NCBI RefSeq assembly: GCF_900636965.1
Contig: NZ_LR134331.1
Coordinates: forward strand, 2,170,001 to 2,234,000
DNA length: 64,000 bases
Origin: Lacticaseibacillus rhamnosus
GTDB taxonomy: Bacteria > Bacillota > Bacilli > Lactobacillales > Lactobacillaceae
Reading direction: 5' to 3'
The notes below the pieces were generated by a model. It saw only the letters and a program-made list of their open reading frames with translations, searched no databases and was not told where the DNA came from. Shown piece after piece: positions 1-7,725 of the stretch. A program made the translations under genes and the position numbers. Within the stretch, counting starts at the first letter, position 1, and each line of letters opens with the position of its first letter.

Positions 1-166
1 TTAACTCACCGGGTAGATACGCAACCAGATGATCTTCTGCCACGCTCACGTATTTCTCTGCGACAATCGATTCATCCGGTACTAATTCGGTCACCCGATC
101 AATGTAAAAGAGCGGGTAACGATTTGGGATTAGCGTTTGGATGGTTGAGGTATCCAAAGTTGTCAT
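1..166 (-). CDS. FabZ-like 3-hydroxyacyl-ACP dehydratase, N-terminal part
   Basis: Only the first 55 or so codons are in the window; the gene continues past position 1. The product begins MTTLDTSTIQTLIPNRYPLF and goes on with YIDRVTELVP, which matches the N-terminus of the FabZ hot-dog-fold dehydratases (pattern IPxRYPFLLVDRV). Enzymes of this family dehydrate 3-hydroxyacyl-ACP in fatty acid elongation. The active-site histidine and glutamate lie outside the window. The ATG at 166-164 is preceded by AGGAGG about seven bases upstream. The TTA at positions 1-3 is not in frame and is not a stop. A small relative within the hot-dog superfamily is possible. Confidence 0.6.
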   Translation of the reverse strand, partial: MTTLDTSTIQTLIPNRYPLFYIDRVTELVPDESIVAEKYVSVAEDHLVAYLPGEL

Positions 167-193
167 AGCCTCGCCTCCTCTTTAACCGCGGCC

Positions 194-354
194 TCAGATG
201 GTGACAGTCGCGAAAATGTCTAAAAGCAGTTGTGCGATATTTTCGCGTTGAACCGTCATCACTGGTTGCCGGTTTTTGTCCAACCAGATTAATTGGATGT
301 TCAAAGCATATGCAGAACTGTTTTGATTGTCAAACCTTTTTCGTCATTATTCAT
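194..354 (-). pseudogene. possible small frameshifted ORF upstream of the FabZ-like gene
   Basis: An ATG at 354-352 opens a 17-codon frame (MNNDEKGLTIKTVLHML) that stops at TGA 303-301. An adjacent frame then reads open to a TGA at 196-194, giving a protein-like stretch (NIQLIWLDKNRQPV, then TVQRENIAQLLLDIFATV). Joined, they would give a protein of roughly 55 residues just upstream of the FabZ-like gene. I do not recognise the product. It could be a decayed gene or chance. Confidence 0.2.
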
Positions 355-656
355 TTGTGAGAATATTGATATTCCTGAATGAATGCGGTCTCAGATAATA
401 TTGTTAAGGGATTTAAGGGTTGCCATAAACTGATAAAATATGCAGAAAATTTATTTATTAAATTTTATCTGCGAACGATCGATTGACGAGCCACCCACAA
501 CTAATTTGGTGAATGACAGTTGGCTGATCATGACGGCAAATCGGTTTCAACTTGAAGATGATAATATCTGGTGCTGTGTTGTTGGAACGATGGTAGTCGT
601 TTGGAAAACACTACCTGATACGTGGATTTCTAACTGCGCCGTTTTTGCTCACTTTC
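355..656. other. intergenic stretch, no recognised gene
   Basis: No convincing coding region is seen. Bases about 620-652 resemble the right end of the palindromic repeat at 657-780 (TTTCTAACTGCGCC followed by GCTCAC), so a decayed second copy may be present. Confidence 0.4.
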
Positions 657-780
657 TATAACGCGCTCCCCAGCGCAGAAGTCTGCGTGTAAGGACCTTA
701 AGCGCAATGGCCAAAGACCGGGCCATCGCGCTTAAGGCCGCTTACACTCCGACTTCTAACCGCGCTGGCTCGCGCTCACA
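657..780 (+). repeat. palindromic intergenic repeat, copy A
   Basis: This is a full-length copy of a roughly 120-bp imperfect palindrome that recurs through the window. Its left end is ATAACGCGCTC and its right end GGCTCGCGCTCAC. Outer arms AGAAGTC/GACTTCT and inner arms CCTTAAGCGC/GCGCTTAAGG pair. It lies immediately beyond the terminator of the neighbouring minus-strand hydrolase gene. Confidence 0.9.
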
Positions 781-781
781 T

Positions 782-817
782 AAAAACGGCCATCCGCCTT
801 GGGATAGCCGCTTTTTC
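782..817 (-). terminator. terminator of the alpha/beta hydrolase gene
   Basis: Read on the minus strand, AAAAAGCGGCTATCC pairs imperfectly with GGATGGCCGTTTTT, ending in a T tract. It lies about 30 bases past the stop codon at 847. Confidence 0.8.
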
Positions 818-846
818 GATTTAAGTTCGGTTAAGTCTTTTTACCG

Positions 847-1833
847 CTAATGGCGGCTGACGGCAGCGCGTAGTTCACTGTCTTTTAGTTTCAGCCGCAC
901 AATGGTTCCGACTTTTTCCGGGTCATCTATCCACGGTTCATGGCCCGCACCGTTGATCGTTGTTAATTCACCATGCTGGACGACAGCGGCGATCTCCTGA
1001 CCCAATTCAGGGTTGGCAAATGGGTCGTTGGTTCCCCAGATTAAACTCATGGGTACCGTTAGCTGCCGTAAATACCGTTCCGGCAAGACGTTGGATTCTT
1101 TTGACCGATACATGCTGCGTAATAACGACAAGCTGGTTAATTGATAATGCGGTAAATGTGTAAACGCATGAACACAATCAGCAAAGCTTTGCGGCAGTGC
1201 GCTCACGGCGGCCGGATCTGTCCCCATGCGATGAAGCGGTCCCCAGGCGCGCTTGGCTGATTTCGGGATCTGGCGTTTCATAAACCAGCGACTCAAGACC
1301 GGATTTAAGGCCGGTTTTAACGGTGCCGGTGTACTGGTCATCAGCATCCGGCCCGGATTGCCTAGCAAAATGAGCTGATCCACTCGTTCCGGATAAGGCA
1401 GTGCAAACCAGGTTGCCCAGTGTGCGGCCAGCGAGTGGGCAATGATCGGCACTGTTTTCAAATCAAGCTGATCCATGACTTGGCCGATCAATTCAACCGC
1501 AAAGTCATGCACCTTGACCTGTTCGTAATCAAAGCCGTCACTTAACCCACTGCCTGGTAGTGCGAGCACAAATAGATGATAACCAGCTAATTGCGGCAAC
1601 AATGGCGCTAATTCATACGGATCGCCGGTATTGCCAGGGATCATGAGTACCGGATCCCCGTGACCAAATTCTAAGACGCGGACACGCAAATTTGCTTCTG
1701 CTGACTCCGTGGGTGCGATTTTAAGCCATCGCGTTTTCGGTTTTAAGTGAAAATCAAGCCAAAGTTGATTCTCCGCATTACGCGCCGCCTGAAAAGCAAC
1801 CGAATCATGTTCAAGAATGGGTTGCGTCACCAA
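847..1833 (-). CDS. alpha/beta hydrolase fold protein
   Basis: A 328-residue alpha/beta hydrolase. The nucleophile elbow reads AHSLA (Ser near residue 134), so the usual GxSxG glycines are replaced. The likely acid is Asp in WGTNDPF and the catalytic histidine is in GAGHEPW near the C-terminus. An oxyanion-type loop MIPGNTGDPYEL follows the first core strands. The start is TTG at 1833 or GTG at 1830; both lie 6-9 bases after GGAGG. There is no signal peptide, so it is probably cytoplasmic. The substrate cannot be told from sequence. It is apparently monocistronic, with its own terminator and the alcohol dehydrogenase gene ending 43 bases upstream. Confidence 0.85.
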   Translation of the reverse strand: MVTQPILEHDSVAFQAARNAENQLWLDFHLKPKTRWLKIAPTESAEANLRVRVLEFGHGDPVLMIPGNTGDPYELAPLLPQLAGYHLFVLALPGSGLSDGFDYEQVKVHDFAVELIGQVMDQLDLKTVPIIAHSLAAHWATWFALPYPERVDQLILLGNPGRMLMTSTPAPLKPALNPVLSRWFMKRQIPKSAKRAWGPLHRMGTDPAAVSALPQSFADCVHAFTHLPHYQLTSLSLLRSMYRSKESNVLPERYLRQLTVPMSLIWGTNDPFANPELGQEIAAVVQHGELTTINGAGHEPWIDDPEKVGTIVRLKLKDSELRAAVSRH

Positions 1834-1876
1834 TCAATTCCTCCTTTTTAATCCTATCCCTCAATTAGCGACTTAA

Positions 1877-3073
1877 CTAAGCTGTCAGGCCATTCGTCAT
1901 GGACGCTTGATAAATCGCTTTGACGTCTTCTTCAGATAATGGCACATACGCGCGGGTTTCCAGACTGGCATTGGCCACAGCCGCTGTTGCCATCGCGTCA
2001 AAATGCGCTTCATCGGCAATTCCGACTTCCGGTAAGGTCATCGGGAAGCCTAAATGCTGAATCCAGTCAAACGTTGCGTCGATTGCTGCTTGGGCAACCG
2101 CGTATGTTTCGTCTCCTTCAAGGTCCCAAACATGCCGTCCGAATCGCGCAAACATTTCCGCGGTGGTCGGATCTTTGGTCAAAATAAACTCCATCCAGCG
2201 CGGTGTTAAAATGCCGAGGCCAACGCCATGCGTAATGTCATAGTAGGCTGATAGCTCATGCTCCAAACTGTGAACCGTCCAACCATTTTCGTTGGCCACG
2301 CTCACAAGACCATTCAATGCCATGGTCGCACTCCACATCAAGTTGGCGCGGGCATCCGGATTATGCGGCTCTTTAACGGCGATAGGTGCCCACTTAATAA
2401 CAGTACGCATTAGACCTTCCATCATCCCTTTGCTGGCGTCATTATTTTTCGAACGATCAAAATATTGTTCGATCAAATGACTAAGGATGTCCATTGAACC
2501 AGCCGCCGTTTGCCGTACTGGGACAGTATAGGTCAAGCTCGGGTCAAGAAACGAAATGGCGGGGGTATTCGGGCCAGTGGTACCCAACTTTTCATGGGTT
2601 GCCGGATTAGAAATCACGGAGCCGCTGTTCATTTCACTACCTGTTGCCGCCAACGTTAAAATATCAACAACCGGTACCTGCTGCAACTTGTGCCGCGTTA
2701 TCCCGCGATCCTTCACCAAGTCCCACGGGTCACCGTCATAGAATTTGGCACTGGCAATGACTTTAGCAGCGTCAATCACCGAACCGCCGCCAACTGCAAG
2801 CACCACGTCAATATCGTGTTGCTTTGCCAACTGTTGACCTTCACGAATCGAGGCAATTTTAGGGTTGGGCTCAATACCAGCCAGTTCGGTAACGTCTAAG
2901 TCTGCTAAAAGCCCCTTAACGGTATCATACAAGCCGGACTTTTTGATGGAATGACCGCCATAAACGAAAAGAACACGTGAACCAAAGCGACTCACGGCAT
3001 CATGTAACTCAGTATCAAGCCGGCCGGTACCAAAGCGAATATCGGTGGCGTTTTGAAATCGGAAATTTTTCAC
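1877..3073 (-). CDS. iron-containing alcohol dehydrogenase (butanol dehydrogenase-like)
   Basis: Group III Fe-ADH. The nucleotide-binding GGGSVIDAAK motif is near residue 95. Metal ligands are expected at the Asp/His of GSMDILSHLIEQ and at the histidines of WTVHSLEHELSAYYDITHG. Length and motifs fit the YqhD/BdhA-type NAD(P)H-dependent enzymes that reduce aldehydes to alcohols. I chose GTG at 3073 (product begins MKNFRFQN) because TAGGAG lies six bases upstream; the longer frame from 3091 would start inside that ribosome binding site. The physiological aldehyde is unknown. Confidence 0.85.
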   Translation of the reverse strand: MKNFRFQNATDIRFGTGRLDTELHDAVSRFGSRVLFVYGGHSIKKSGLYDTVKGLLADLDVTELAGIEPNPKIASIREGQQLAKQHDIDVVLAVGGGSVIDAAKVIASAKFYDGDPWDLVKDRGITRHKLQQVPVVDILTLAATGSEMNSGSVISNPATHEKLGTTGPNTPAISFLDPSLTYTVPVRQTAAGSMDILSHLIEQYFDRSKNNDASKGMMEGLMRTVIKWAPIAVKEPHNPDARANLMWSATMALNGLVSVANENGWTVHSLEHELSAYYDITHGVGLGILTPRWMEFILTKDPTTAEMFARFGRHVWDLEGDETYAVAQAAIDATFDWIQHLGFPMTLPEVGIADEAHFDAMATAAVANASLETRAYVPLSEEDVKAIYQASMTNGLTA

Positions 3074-3398
3074 AGTGCCATCTCCTATCATATAATGTCA
3101 ACTTAATTGTACCGTTGTTGGCATTAAAAAAGAAACCGGATTCGGGCCGAACATGGCATACTGTCCTCGGCTTAATTTCAAGATAGCCAATACACCAAGC
3201 CAAATTCATGCGAACCATACTGCAAAGAAACAATGACCCTGATTTGTAATCGAAATGCCGATTTTTGCATTCTTATGTTGTTCGAAATCCAAAAATACGG
3301 CAAAAGGAATGAGTGACACCTCCCCTTGCCGTACTTGATTCAATGGTGCAACAAAGTCCGATGACTGTTACGCCGTTAATATTGCCACTGAGTCATTC
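3074..3398. other. intergenic stretch between the alcohol dehydrogenase and rhodanese-like genes
   Basis: No gene is supported. A hairpin (TACGGCAA with TTGCCGTA, about 3296-3333) lies downstream of the minus-strand rhodanese-like gene and may act as a weak terminator, although no strong T tract follows it. Confidence 0.4.
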
Positions 3399-3767
3399 TT
3401 AATGTGCTGGTTCAACTGGTAGGTTCATCCCTTGCCATCCTTCCAACGCACCTGCCAACTCAAATGCCTTAAACCCATGCGAAAGCAAGATCAACAAGGC
3501 TTGTTTGCCCAAAGTAGTGCCGCTAGTCCAGTCATACACCACATAGGTTTTTTGCTGGTCGAGTTGGTCCAATTTAGTGACAAGATCTTTTGCCGGCATG
3601 GCGCGGGCACCTTTGATTTGTACCTTTTTGGCTTGCGTCGGTGCATTACGAACATCCAGAACTTCATATGTTTGGTCACCAGCCTGTAACGCATGAAGAA
3701 CTGTGAAGTGATCAATGTAAAGACTTAAGTAGGTTCTTAAAAAATCAATTTTAGCTTGTTCCATCAT
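3399..3767 (-). CDS. rhodanese-like domain protein without the catalytic cysteine
   Basis: About 122 residues with a single rhodanese fold: [20 protein letters not shown], then [11 protein letters not shown], then [15 protein letters not shown]. Active rhodaneses have Cys at the start of the loop after the VVY strand; here the residue is Asp (YDWTSG), so sulfur transfer by the usual mechanism is unlikely. I chose ATG at 3767 because AAAGGGG lies six bases upstream; this start overlaps the end of the MarR gene by 17 bases, suggesting translational coupling. It is probably a binding or sensing partner of the MarR regulator rather than an enzyme; that role is inference. Confidence 0.75.
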   Translation of the reverse strand: MMEQAKIDFLRTYLSLYIDHFTVLHALQAGDQTYEVLDVRNAPTQAKKVQIKGARAMPAKDLVTKLDQLDQQKTYVVYDWTSGTTLGKQALLILLSHGFKAFELAGALEGWQGMNLPVEPAH

Positions 3768-4293
3768 GATGTGCCCCTTTCTGAGGGTATATGGGGTACT
3801 TGGTCCCGAGCAGTAATTTATCGAGTAATCGGTTGAGTTGTATTTGTTCATCATGGGTTAGGTTGGCAAAGAGCCGATTAACCGTTTGATAATTCACCGG
3901 TAAAAACCGGTCAAGTAACGTCGCCCCTTCTGTTGTCATCCGAATTAAAGAAGCGCGTTTATCAGCTGCGGTCGTCGTCTTCTCAACCAAGCCACTTGCG
4001 ACCATGCCTCGAACTAATTTACTCGTGGTTGCTTTAGTTGCCCCGAGCTTTTCAGCTAAGACAGTAATACTTAAAGCTTGCGGTTGTTGATGGTACAGGA
4101 ACATTAAGATCAAAAAGCGTGATTCCGACAACCCAAATTGATCTAGAACCTGTTGATAGTCATTGGCAACCGCTCTGAAGCAAGTGCGAAAATTCAGAAA
4201 AGTCAAGACTGATTGAGTGTCAACATCGGGATAAACTTTGCGCATTAGGTCAAGCCGATGTTCATCCGGGCGATCAGTAAAGTCAAAATTCAA
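3751..4293 (-). CDS. MarR-family transcriptional regulator
   Basis: A 180-residue MarR protein with a winged helix: [20 protein letters not shown] recognition region, then [21 protein letters not shown], which carries the DxR wing signature. The N-terminus is about 40 residues longer than typical MarR. Translation starts at TTG 4293, seven bases after AGGAGG. The gene is first in a two-gene operon with the rhodanese-like gene. Two perfect inverted repeats sit on its own promoter, which implies autoregulation. The ligand is unknown. Confidence 0.85.
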   Translation of the reverse strand: MNFDFTDRPDEHRLDLMRKVYPDVDTQSVLTFLNFRTCFRAVANDYQQVLDQFGLSESRFLILMFLYHQQPQALSITVLAEKLGATKATTSKLVRGMVASGLVEKTTTAADKRASLIRMTTEGATLLDRFLPVNYQTVNRLFANLTHDEQIQLNRLLDKLLLGTKYPIYPQKGAHHDGTS

Positions 4294-4310
4294 AAGCCAT
4301 CCTCCTCATA

Positions 4311-4346
4311 TTGTTAGCCAGCTAACAACATGAGTATGTAACTCAT
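4311..4346. promoter_or_regulatory. two inverted-repeat operators in the MarR promoter
   Basis: TTGTTAGC-CA-GCTAACAA (4311-4328) and ATGAGT-ATGTA-ACTCAT (4330-4346) are both perfect dyads. The second covers the -10 element and the first covers the transcript start region. These are likely binding sites for the encoded MarR protein. Confidence 0.7.
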
Positions 4347-4361
4347 TCTCACGCGTGTCAA
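4333..4361 (-). promoter_or_regulatory. promoter of the MarR-rhodanese operon
   Basis: On the minus strand: -35 TTGACA (4361-4356), 17-base spacer, -10 CATACT (4338-4333). Confidence 0.7.
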
Positions 4362-4523
4362 GCAATGTTTTATCGAAAAATGGGTTTATACAACTGTTAT
4401 TCAATGATGACTTTGAAAATGCGTAGTCGTGACGCAAAGACAGGGTATTTATATCAGTTATGAGTTGTGAACACAGAATACGACTTTCTACTCTGGACGA
4501 TTTGCAAGTTTGATCTTACTTCC
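4362..4523. other. intergenic stretch, nothing recognised
   Basis: This lies between the MarR promoter and palindromic repeat copy B. No open frame or hairpin stands out. Confidence 0.3.
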
Positions 4524-4635
4524 TATAACGTGTTCGTCAGCCCAGCAATCTGCGCTTAAAGACCTTAAGCGCAGTGGCCAAACCTCGGCAGGCCGCTTAC
4601 ACTCCGATTGCTAACCGCACAGGCTCGAGCCCACC
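4524..4635 (+). repeat. palindromic intergenic repeat, copy B
   Basis: A diverged copy: left end TATAACGTGTTC, right end CCGCACAGGCTCGAGC. The outer arms read CAGCAATC and GATTGCTAACCG, a variant that still pairs. The inner arms are shortened. It sits directly beyond the terminator of the exopolysaccharide operon. Confidence 0.8.
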
Positions 4636-4679
4636 AAAAAAAGCACCTTCTTCACAACTAATACTTGTGAAAAAAGTGC
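4636..4679 (-). terminator. terminator of the exopolysaccharide operon
   Basis: On the minus strand, GCACTTTTTTCACAA pairs with TTGTGAAGAAGGTGC and is followed by seven T. It lies about 60 bases past the last gene of the operon. Confidence 0.85.
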
Positions 4680-4736
4680 AGGCAAAAAACTCCCTGTTAT
4701 AACCGGCGTTAATATCCATAAGCTATCAATGACAGA

Positions 4737-5594
4737 TCAAACATCATATTCCGTTGCTTTTTCTGCTTGATGAATCAGATCTGCCGGCGTCTTGATCCCA
4801 TCATCGCGCATATCGGCAATGCCGAGTTGCAACGTAACAGCCACATCCGGCATACCGGGTTGCGCGGCCAGCGATTTGGCAAACTGGCTGCGAATACGCT
4901 TAGCCGCAATGGTGGCCCCTGCGCGATCAGTGTATAGCAACACAGCCCAAGTCGGATGGGTCCGATCAATCAAATAAACCATGTCATTCGTCCGCGTTGA
5001 AGCTGTAAGCGCCTGTGAAACAATTTGAATCAGCTCATTAAACTGCGCTGTTGTCATTAGCCGGCGCAACTCACCTTCGTAGCGCAATTTTAAGGCAATG
5101 GTGCTAACCGGTAAGTGATAACGGCGGGAAGTATCCATGTAGACGGCGCCATCTTGTTGATAAGCCACCAACGTTCGCAACCGAGTTCGTTCGTCAAAAC
5201 TGCCGAATTGCTGAACCCGATTGATCAACTCCTGATTCCGATGTTGCAACGTCAGTGTTTTTTGAACCAGACCGTAAAAGGAGACACTGAACAAAACCGG
5301 CATGATCAACCAAAAAATCAACGCTAGCGGTGCTGGGTGTCCGGCTAAAAGGTCGGTATACACCATCCATGTGCCCTGTGCAAAAATGAACAGTAGATTC
5401 AATACTAGCCCCGCCGTCAATCCCCAAAAGTAGGTTGCCAATAAAAGAAAAATACTGATACCAAGATAGACAGTGTTAAGCAAGACCTGATCAGATGTCA
5501 ATGCCATGAACACCGCAGTAACTGCTGTCAGAAACAGGAATGCTAGCAAGTTCAAATCGGTCCGCAGACCAAGCTCAGCGGTTTTGCTTTTCAT
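4737..5594 (-). CDS. membrane protein with degenerate GGDEF domain, candidate c-di-GMP receptor
   Basis: 285 residues. Three to four membrane segments occupy about residues 15-110, followed by a GGDEF-like domain (about 130-285). The signature motif is destroyed: where GG(D/E)EF should stand the sequence is DRTHPT (210-215). An RxxD inhibitory-site motif, RTND (201-204), is kept at the normal distance (RTNDMVYLID versus RxxDxVxRyGG). Proteins of this type, such as PelD and (as I recall) Listeria PssE, bind c-di-GMP without making it. It is the last gene of the operon and overlaps the BcsB-like gene by 20 bases. The receptor role is inferred from motif and context. Confidence 0.75.
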   Translation of the reverse strand: MKSKTAELGLRTDLNLLAFLFLTAVTAVFMALTSDQVLLNTVYLGISIFLLLATYFWGLTAGLVLNLLFIFAQGTWMVYTDLLAGHPAPLALIFWLIMPVLFSVSFYGLVQKTLTLQHRNQELINRVQQFGSFDERTRLRTLVAYQQDGAVYMDTSRRYHLPVSTIALKLRYEGELRRLMTTAQFNELIQIVSQALTASTRTNDMVYLIDRTHPTWAVLLYTDRAGATIAAKRIRSQFAKSLAAQPGMPDVAVTLQLGIADMRDDGIKTPADLIHQAEKATEYDV

Positions 5595-7725
5595 TCGTTA
5601 TCCCCTTCTCCTGTGCCCGTGTGCCATACTTTCGTAACAAGAAAATCAGTGCTGCCAGCAACAATACCAGCATCACCGCAGCAACCGTTAAGAAAATGAC
5701 CAGCGTCCGTTTCTGAAGCAACTGTTTGGTAACGGATGATCCGGTACTGGTTATCGCTTGTTTTTTAAAGCGATAGTCGTAATGCTGATTATCCGGATCC
5801 ACTGCAATCAAGTCACCACGATATGCCTTAATTTGTGGCTGGGTTACCATTTGCGTCGACCCTAAAAAGGTGGCGTCAGCCGTGGCTCCAGTCACAACTA
5901 GCATGGTTTTGGCAGCATTATACGGCGAGCGCAGCAATTGCGCCGTACCTAGCGTTTTGCCATAAGCACTTTCAATACTGAGCTTTTCGTTGGCCACTAG
6001 CCGCGTAAAATTACCATTGTAGCGAAAATAAAGCTTGGGGTTTAACGTTTGAACCAATCGCGTGGCTTTGGGACTGCCAAAAGCAATGACATTGTTGGCA
6101 GCTAAGACTGCTTCACTTGGCGCTTGATCATAATAGGTGATGGTGCCAGTATTCCGTTTAGCAAAACTGCCAAGCAAGTTCACAATATTCGTCAACGTTT
6201 TAAAATCTGTGTTCGTCATTTGGGCCGGGCGAACCACCGCTACATGATCGAACGCCCCTTGCTTGAGGAACATCGTCGGGTAGTTTCGAAAAAGCTGACT
6301 GGTTTGTGGCTTTGACTTAACCCGAAATTCCGAGGCTTCACCAATCGTAGCCCATGGCGTCTGGTCATTGGTCGTCGTGGTCGTGCCCGGTAACGCCAAA
6401 TCGACGGCGATGCGGATTGTCACCGCATTTGCAAGCGGCATGTTCTTGGGCACGGTTAACGTAATTGTTTTGCCATTAGCACCCGCTTGCGTCAATCGCC
6501 AACTCCCAATAGGTCGATCGTCCACAGAAGCCGTCACTAATGACCGGGAAAAATCGAGATTCTTGGCATACCGCAAATTCAATTTAATTTGGCTGCCATC
6601 AGCATTGGTGCGATCCATTGGCAGCTTCACGAAAAAGACTGCCTGCTGATGTCCGCTACCAGTAAGGGTTGTATCCGTTGGGCTCAGCGCGTAATGGTTC
6701 CCGAAATCCTGAAGCGAACTAGAAAAAGTCTGGGTTTTTGCCGTGATGATTTTTTTCGTTGCTTTAGTTTCCTGCATCAGTTCCTGATTGGCCACAAATC
6801 GTGCCGCTTTCACAAGTAACGTGTCCGTTTTGGCAGTAACTATCAATTGGTAGCGACCGTTTGTATAAACTGTCTGCAGGACAGCCCCGCGATTCAGATC
6901 ACGAGTTTGGATCTGCTGCTTAACTGCGCTTGGCAAATGGTCGTAACGAGCTACCACCATTTGGTAAGGACGATTAGCTAAGGTCTCACTATCACTTGGG
7001 GCAATCGCAATTGCTTCTTCCGCATTGCTCAAAACCCGTGCATAACCCGCCAAAGCGTATGTAGCGGCAGCTAATTCCGAGTTGCTCGGCGCTTTCGGAA
7101 CGGCAATGCCCGCCTGTCCTTTGGCTATAGTATCTTGACCACTAAAATGCTGATAAAACGACTTAATCGCCGGCTCAGGCTCATCTAGCGTATAGGTAAA
7201 ATTCAAATTACTTTGTGGATAAACCGTTAACCAGTTAGCAGGCGTCTGGGTCTTTTCGACTGTCCCCTGATCCGTCGTTAGCACTTGGCCTTGGACGGTT
7301 AGTTGATTACTGCCTTGAATTAAATTCACCGGAACATCAATACTGTGAGTTTGTAACCCACTCGTGTTATCCGGTCGAAAAGAGGCAAATTTAACCCCAT
7401 TAATGGCCACCGTCAAATCAGATAGGGTCCGATCTGCCAACTGACTCACCTGAAAGTTCAGATTAAGTTTGGCTGTTTCGACTTGCCAATATCCCATTTT
7501 GACAAAATACATGTCCGTTCGAATGCCTTGACCAGACTGACTAGTCGCGACATTTTGAAACGGTTCGGTAAAAGTTTGCGTTGCTGCTTGCACCGGCAAC
7601 GGCTTGACAAAGAAAAAACACAGGACGGCTAGCAAGTATAAGAACCATTTATTGATACCGTTTTGTCTTATACCAGTGAGCCTGTTGATGAAAAAGTTGT
7701 TCACGAATATACGCCACCATTCCAT
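5575..7725 (-). CDS. BcsB-like exopolysaccharide synthase accessory protein
   Basis: About 700 residues. A hydrophobic secretion signal (KWFLYLLAVLCFFFV, ending near VQAA) is followed by a large extracytoplasmic region with beta-rich carbohydrate-binding-like segments, and one C-terminal membrane helix (about 674-697) with a basic tail. This is the layout of BcsB, the partner of cellulose synthase BcsA. The start is unresolved. The ATG at 7725 lies 77 bases inside the upstream glycosyltransferase gene and has no good ribosome binding site; GTG at 7704 is an alternative, and translation is probably coupled. It follows the synthase gene, as in bcsA-bcsB. Confidence 0.7.
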   Translation of the reverse strand: MEWWRIFVNNFFINRLTGIRQNGINKWFLYLLAVLCFFFVKPLPVQAATQTFTEPFQNVATSQSGQGIRTDMYFVKMGYWQVETAKLNLNFQVSQLADRTLSDLTVAINGVKFASFRPDNTSGLQTHSIDVPVNLIQGSNQLTVQGQVLTTDQGTVEKTQTPANWLTVYPQSNLNFTYTLDEPEPAIKSFYQHFSGQDTIAKGQAGIAVPKAPSNSELAAATYALAGYARVLSNAEEAIAIAPSDSETLANRPYQMVVARYDHLPSAVKQQIQTRDLNRGAVLQTVYTNGRYQLIVTAKTDTLLVKAARFVANQELMQETKATKKIITAKTQTFSSSLQDFGNHYALSPTDTTLTGSGHQQAVFFVKLPMDRTNADGSQIKLNLRYAKNLDFSRSLVTASVDDRPIGSWRLTQAGANGKTITLTVPKNMPLANAVTIRIAVDLALPGTTTTTNDQTPWATIGEASEFRVKSKPQTSQLFRNYPTMFLKQGAFDHVAVVRPAQMTNTDFKTLTNIVNLLGSFAKRNTGTITYYDQAPSEAVLAANNVIAFGSPKATRLVQTLNPKLYFRYNGNFTRLVANEKLSIESAYGKTLGTAQLLRSPYNAAKTMLVVTGATADATFLGSTQMVTQPQIKAYRGDLIAVDPDNQHYDYRFKKQAITSTGSSVTKQLLQKRTLVIFLTVAAVMLVLLLAALIFLLRKYGTRAQEKGITNEKQNR

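Noticed and set aside
440-661. 73-codon plus-strand frame
   Set aside because: No ribosome binding site or family resemblance; its end runs into repeat-derived sequence.
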